DNA from: an uncultured Prevotellaceae bacterium
GTDB taxonomy: Bacteria > Bacteroidota > Bacteroidia > Bacteroidales > Bacteroidaceae
NCBI GenBank assembly: GCA_902786665.1
Contig: CADADN010000007.1
Span: forward strand, 75,480 to 139,479
DNA: 64,000 nucleotides
Reading direction: 5' to 3'
Below the pieces are notes generated by a model that had not been told where the DNA came from, did not search any database, and worked only from the letters and a program-made list of their open reading frames with translations. Every line of letters starts with the position of its first letter. The first letter of the stretch is position 1. Below, piece after piece: positions 61,206 through 64,000 of this stretch. A program made the translations under genes and the position numbers.

Positions 61206-61236
61206 CAAATATAAAGAATAATTTTAGAATAACAAA
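61206..61236 (-). promoter_or_regulatory. Leftward promoter of the S24 repressor
   Basis: Full consensus on the minus strand: TTTG (61233-61236), 19 nt, TATATTTG (61206-61213). The leader to ATG 61036 would be about 165 nt and would cross the rightward promoter. Confidence 0.75.
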
Positions 61237-61317
61237 ATATAATCATAAAAAAATATAAAAATATAAATCATTATAAACATCAAAACCCAAAACTAAAACT
61301 CAAAGCCATAGGAAACA

Positions 61318-61398
61318 GCGATACCAGAAATACCAAAAGCACTGAGAACACCAGGGATACTAGGGACACTAGGAAAACTAGGAAAACCAGCCCCACTA
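61318..61398. repeat. Short tandem array, 9-nt period (GGGATACTA)
   Basis: Nine 9-nt units (GCGATACCA, GGGATACTA, GGGACACTA, GGAAAACTA and variants), 27 nt ahead of the first gene of the operon. TACTAG core as at 30774-30881 and 46899-46961. Confidence 0.88.
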
Positions 61399-61424
61399 AA
61401 AGACAACAAATAAATTAACGCAAA

Positions 61425-61640
61425 ATGAAACAACTTTTCCAAGCGATCAGCACCTTCCTGTTTGGCACCAAGTGCTATGCAGTGATCATCGGCGAGCGCG
61501 GCAGCGGTGACCGCTATTACCTGGCCTCAACCATACACCCCACCCTGGCTGATGCCGAGGCCCATCGTCGACGCATCGAGGAGACCCGCACCTTTGTCTA
61601 TATCACCACTGTCACCTTCAGATGGAGGACCAACCGATGA
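61425..61640 (+). CDS. Small protein of unknown function, first gene of the repressor-linked operon
   Basis: A 71-residue protein: MKQLFQAISTFLFGTKCYAV, then IIGERGSGDRYYLASTIHPT and a helix ADAEAHRRRIEETRT, ending in a strand YITTVTFRWR. The mix of strands and one helix suggests a small soluble alpha/beta domain; there is no membrane span. I do not recognise it. Its stop overlaps the next start in an ATGA (61637-61640), which suggests translational coupling. Confidence 0.65.
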   Translation: MKQLFQAISTFLFGTKCYAVIIGERGSGDRYYLASTIHPTLADAEAHRRRIEETRTFVYITTVTFRWRTNR

Positions 61641-62017
61641 CACACCCCATCATCCCCACCACGCGACGAGGAGACGTCACATTCCATCCCAACGGCCGCA
61701 TAGACCTCACCGCCCATGTGTCCAAAGTGCTCAACCTCCATCCTGGCGACGTGGTGAACATCGCTGAAGACGACGAGCACCCCGACGAGCATTTCCTCTA
61801 CGTATCGCGACGCTGCGCACAAACGACAGGACGGCATTCCTGCACCTGTCGGCGCGTGAAGGCCGGCAACTACCTCCGCATCTTCAGCAAATCGCTTTCC
61901 AACCACATTCTTCAACAATGCCACGCCAACAACCGACTTTCCCTGAGGGTTGGAGCTCCCACCACGCTCCCAGGCATCGGCACGGCGCTACCACTCATCA
62001 CAGCAAGACATCCATGA
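61637..62017 (+). CDS. Unknown protein with AbrB-like N-terminal segment
   Basis: A 126-residue protein. Residues 10-45 (RRGDVTFHPNGRIDLTAHVS, KVLNLHPGDVVNIAEDD) have the strand-turn pattern and LxLxPGD turn seen in SpoVT/AbrB-type DNA-binding swapped-hairpin domains; this is a fold guess, not a family assignment. The middle has two Cys (RRCAQTTGRHSCTC), the end a loop LPGIGTALPLI. ATG 61637 is chosen over 61622 because it gives the same 4-nt ATGA overlap as the next junction. Central gene of the operon opposite the S24 repressor. Confidence 0.6.
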   Translation: MTHPIIPTTRRGDVTFHPNGRIDLTAHVSKVLNLHPGDVVNIAEDDEHPDEHFLYVSRRCAQTTGRHSCTCRRVKAGNYLRIFSKSLSNHILQQCHANNRLSLRVGAPTTLPGIGTALPLITARHP

Positions 62018-63906
62018 AAAAACACATCACCTTCCAGACGCTCTCGTGGTCGCCCAGCGACCACGAGAGCGAGGAGGGACACTGCTCCCTCCTGGTCAAC
62101 CTCCTTCCCGAAGACGGTGCCCTGCACCCCGTCCTCCCCACCCGAGAGGAGATGGCGGAAATCCCATCCGGCAGTCGGCTGGTAGCCACCCACCGCCCCC
62201 ACGGACACCTCCATCTCATCATCGAAAGCGCCCGTGGCGACGGCACCTTCGACTATCACTGGCAACCTGCACTCCCTGCAGGCAGCACGCCCCCGGCTCC
62301 CTGCCGCATAGCCCTCGCCACCGGCATCTGCCACGCCAACGCCTTCGCGGCCCTGGGCGACACGTTGTGCATGGCCCTTGACGACGACATGCTTCTCGCC
62401 GTGTGGAAGGAAGGTGAAGGCTGTTATGTCACCCTCGAGCATACCGACCTGCTCTATGACATCACATTGACACAAGACCGGCAGACCCTGCTCCACACCA
62501 CCCTGCCCATCACCCCCACCCTCGCCAACCAACTCGACCACGCCGGCTCCGTGCTCACCAACACCCCCGTGCTGCCATCCCACGTTTTCGGCGACTGGCC
62601 CACCGGCGGCGACCGTCACGTCACCGGTGCCACGATGGTTGCAGCGCAAATGGAATGCGCCCTCGACCAACAACTGTCGCTGTTGGGTGTTGGAGCGATG
62701 AAGCATGTCTGCCTCGGCATTGCCGCCCTTCGCCTGTCAGGCGGGCGGCACATCATGTGCTCCAACCTCTTCGCCCTGATGCCCGCAGGCCTTCCCACCA
62801 CCATCGAAGCCGACCGAGAGCACGACCTGCTCACCATGGAAGCGTGGTGCCACCGCCACTCCGTCACCGTCACGATGAAGAGTCCGAACGCTCTCGCCTC
62901 AGGTCTCGTGGAAGGCGTGGACATCTTCCTCACACGCCCTCTTCGCTTCCTCGACATGCGCCAACCCTCAGACATCACCACCGACGGTGCCGGCCACACC
63001 ACCCAACTCACCTTCGCCCATCTCGGACGCCGCGCCACACTCCAGGCACTCGACAACGCGACATTCCATCACTCCATGACCATCCACCCTGAGGAGATGG
63101 GCACGCCACTAGTTGTGCAGAACATAGACAGCGGGAGTACGCCCATCGACCTCACCCTCCTCCACCGCGATGCCATGGGGGCGCAATGGGCCATCGCCCA
63201 CAACAACAGACTCACCCTTGCCGCCACACGTCCCATGCTACACTCCCCGTTCGAAATCGACATCCACTACCATTACCCCACCCTCGACAGCGCCACAAGA
63301 CAGGCATTGGAAACCGACGAGGCAGAAGACACCCTCGCTTCGGAACTCATGGCAGGCATCCGTCCAGACATCGCCGACCATGCTGAAGGCACCACCGCCA
63401 CCCTCTTGGTGCGCGGCATCACCGACGACCCCGTCTCCAACGAGGTGTGGTGGCAGTCGGAGGTGCAATACCCCTTGCCCGGGATGGTGATGTACCCGGG
63501 CCACCACCTGAAAGAACTGGAATATCATCTGCGTCTCAACGATGGCGGACAGACCCGATGCTTCACCATCCGTCATCCACTCGAGTCCCTCACCAAGAAA
63601 GGACTGTCGGCAGCCATCTTCACCGACAACGGCCTCGCACACGGCACACACCGCCCTTATTTCCTCTCCCTACTGCTGCAACAAGTTCGTGAACTGACCT
63701 ATGAGCCCACCCTCCACACCTATGAGGAGAGCCACATGTCATGGGAGGAAGAGACAACGGAAGACTTCGAGCGACATCTGTTGAAAGTTTGCGACACATG
63801 GCCTCTATCCACGGAAAGCACCCTTTTGTGCACATCTGAGCAAGGCGCCCCCCTTCTTCAATCCCCCCAGGCAGCAGCCTACATCGGCCATGGCATATTG
63901 CAATAA
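62014..63906 (+). CDS. Large unknown protein of the repressor-linked operon
   Basis: A 630-residue protein without signal peptide or membrane span, and no family I can name. It begins MKKHITFQTLSWSPSDHESE, then LLVNLLPEDGALHPVLPT, followed by many beta-strands separated by polar turns (GSRLVATHRPHGHLHLIIES, LYDITLTQDRQTLLHTTL, VEGVDIFLTRPLRFLDMRQ, VSNEVWWQSEVQYPLPGM). The repeated strand-turn pattern suggests a propeller or stacked beta architecture as in phage structural or virion-associated proteins (inference). ATG 62014 overlaps the upstream stop (ATGA). Codons are very rich in C at third positions, more than in most neighbours, which may point to transfer. The frame is complete within the window. 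Confidence 0.7.
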   Translation: MKKHITFQTLSWSPSDHESEEGHCSLLVNLLPEDGALHPVLPTREEMAEIPSGSRLVATHRPHGHLHLIIESARGDGTFDYHWQPALPAGSTPPAPCRIALATGICHANAFAALGDTLCMALDDDMLLAVWKEGEGCYVTLEHTDLLYDITLTQDRQTLLHTTLPITPTLANQLDHAGSVLTNTPVLPSHVFGDWPTGGDRHVTGATMVAAQMECALDQQLSLLGVGAMKHVCLGIAALRLSGGRHIMCSNLFALMPAGLPTTIEADREHDLLTMEAWCHRHSVTVTMKSPNALASGLVEGVDIFLTRPLRFLDMRQPSDITTDGAGHTTQLTFAHLGRRATLQALDNATFHHSMTIHPEEMGTPLVVQNIDSGSTPIDLTLLHRDAMGAQWAIAHNNRLTLAATRPMLHSPFEIDIHYHYPTLDSATRQALETDEAEDTLASELMAGIRPDIADHAEGTTATLLVRGITDDPVSNEVWWQSEVQYPLPGMVMYPGHHLKELEYHLRLNDGGQTRCFTIRHPLESLTKKGLSAAIFTDNGLAHGTHRPYFLSLLLQQVRELTYEPTLHTYEESHMSWEEETTEDFERHLLKVCDTWPLSTESTLLCTSEQGAPLLQSPQAAAYIGHGILQ

Positions 63907-64000
63907 AGAATCGCCCATATTGCCCCCTATACATTTCTGCTGATTCTTAGGGCTTTCTTCTATTTTTGGTGGATTTTTGGCATTTCAAAGGACAGCAATC
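63907..64000. other. Right end of the window
   Basis: The last 94 nt hold no gene. A TATTTTTG box (63961-63968) could be the -7 element of a further rightward gene, but no matching -33 element is seen. Confidence 0.3.

Larger units (their letters stand above)
61037..61424. other. Switch-like intergenic region with face-to-face promoters
   Basis: A 388-nt very AT-rich spacer between the divergent S24 repressor and the three-gene operon. It contains the two promoters listed separately, which point at each other, a 10-bp inverted repeat made of their -7 regions (61142-61151 and 61205-61214), AT-rich near-repeats at 61090-61120 and 61225-61275, and a 9-nt array at 61318-61398. No small gene is visible. 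Confidence 0.6.

Noticed and set aside
61151-61424. A riboswitch in the long leader of the repressor-linked operon
   Set aside because: The leader is mostly A/T with a 9-nt array; I see no conserved riboswitch core or extended base pairing.

Overview
This 64 kb window comes from a Bacteroidota chromosome, most likely a gut or rumen member of the Prevotellaceae. The evidence is a SusC-type outer-membrane transporter, families largely restricted to this phylum (DUF4738, DUF4890, DUF4230, DUF4348, DUF4834, DUF2723), and promoters of the phylum form TTTG-N19/20-TAnnTTTG at many gene starts. Genus and species cannot be fixed from the sequence alone. Base composition is fairly even, and coding density is high except for short low-complexity spacers.

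Layout. Positions 1-2226 hold the N-terminal 742 codons of a SusC/RagA protein (minus strand), divergent from tagaturonate reductase uxaB. Positions 4.2-9.3 kb hold two small secreted proteins (DUF4738, DUF4890) and an operon of two DUF4230 proteins, an alanine/sodium-type symporter and a lipoprotein metallo-hydrolase. Positions 9.5-16.3 kb (minus) hold a GH95 glycosidase, thioredoxin and DnaE; dnaE is divergent from psd-pssA-DUF4834 (phosphatidylethanolamine synthesis). Positions 18-24 kb hold a GH5 endoglucanase with a dockerin, a Cys-rich membrane protein, tRNA-Cys, a large protein with a helix-hairpin-helix-like N-terminus, and a small secreted protein. Positions 24-32.6 kb hold yidC, an S9 peptidase, two tandem MFS transporters and a coiled-coil repeat protein. 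Positions 32.7-37 kb (minus) hold an envelope operon (DUF4348 lipoprotein, murB, MBL hydrolase, membrane protein) followed by a membrane-anchored AAA+ ATPase. Then come pheS, a secreted protein, a GH13 enzyme and fabD.

Positions 42.8-44.7 kb are a decayed patch: a dockerin protein with a frameshift in an A9 tract, the C-terminal end of a transposase, and the N-terminal stump of an M16 peptidase. Positions 44.8-58.5 kb hold an esterase, a MaoC-type dehydratase, folK, an M64 peptidase with a TPR protein, cytidine deaminase, a beta-helix lipoprotein, a small acidic-tailed peptide, a secreted protein with a cohesin-like N-terminus, a DUF2723 membrane protein and a polysaccharide deacetylase. A GH20 hexosaminidase follows. 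The window ends with an S24-type repressor (HTH plus Ser-Lys protease) divergent from three co-translated genes of unknown function, with two face-to-face promoters between them. That last module is the best candidate for an undescribed or poorly described system.

A second theme is the spacers. Many hold short tandem arrays, most with a 9-nt period but different unit sequences. Arrays of period 9 or a multiple of it also lie inside three coding regions, where they add amino-acid repeats without breaking the frame.
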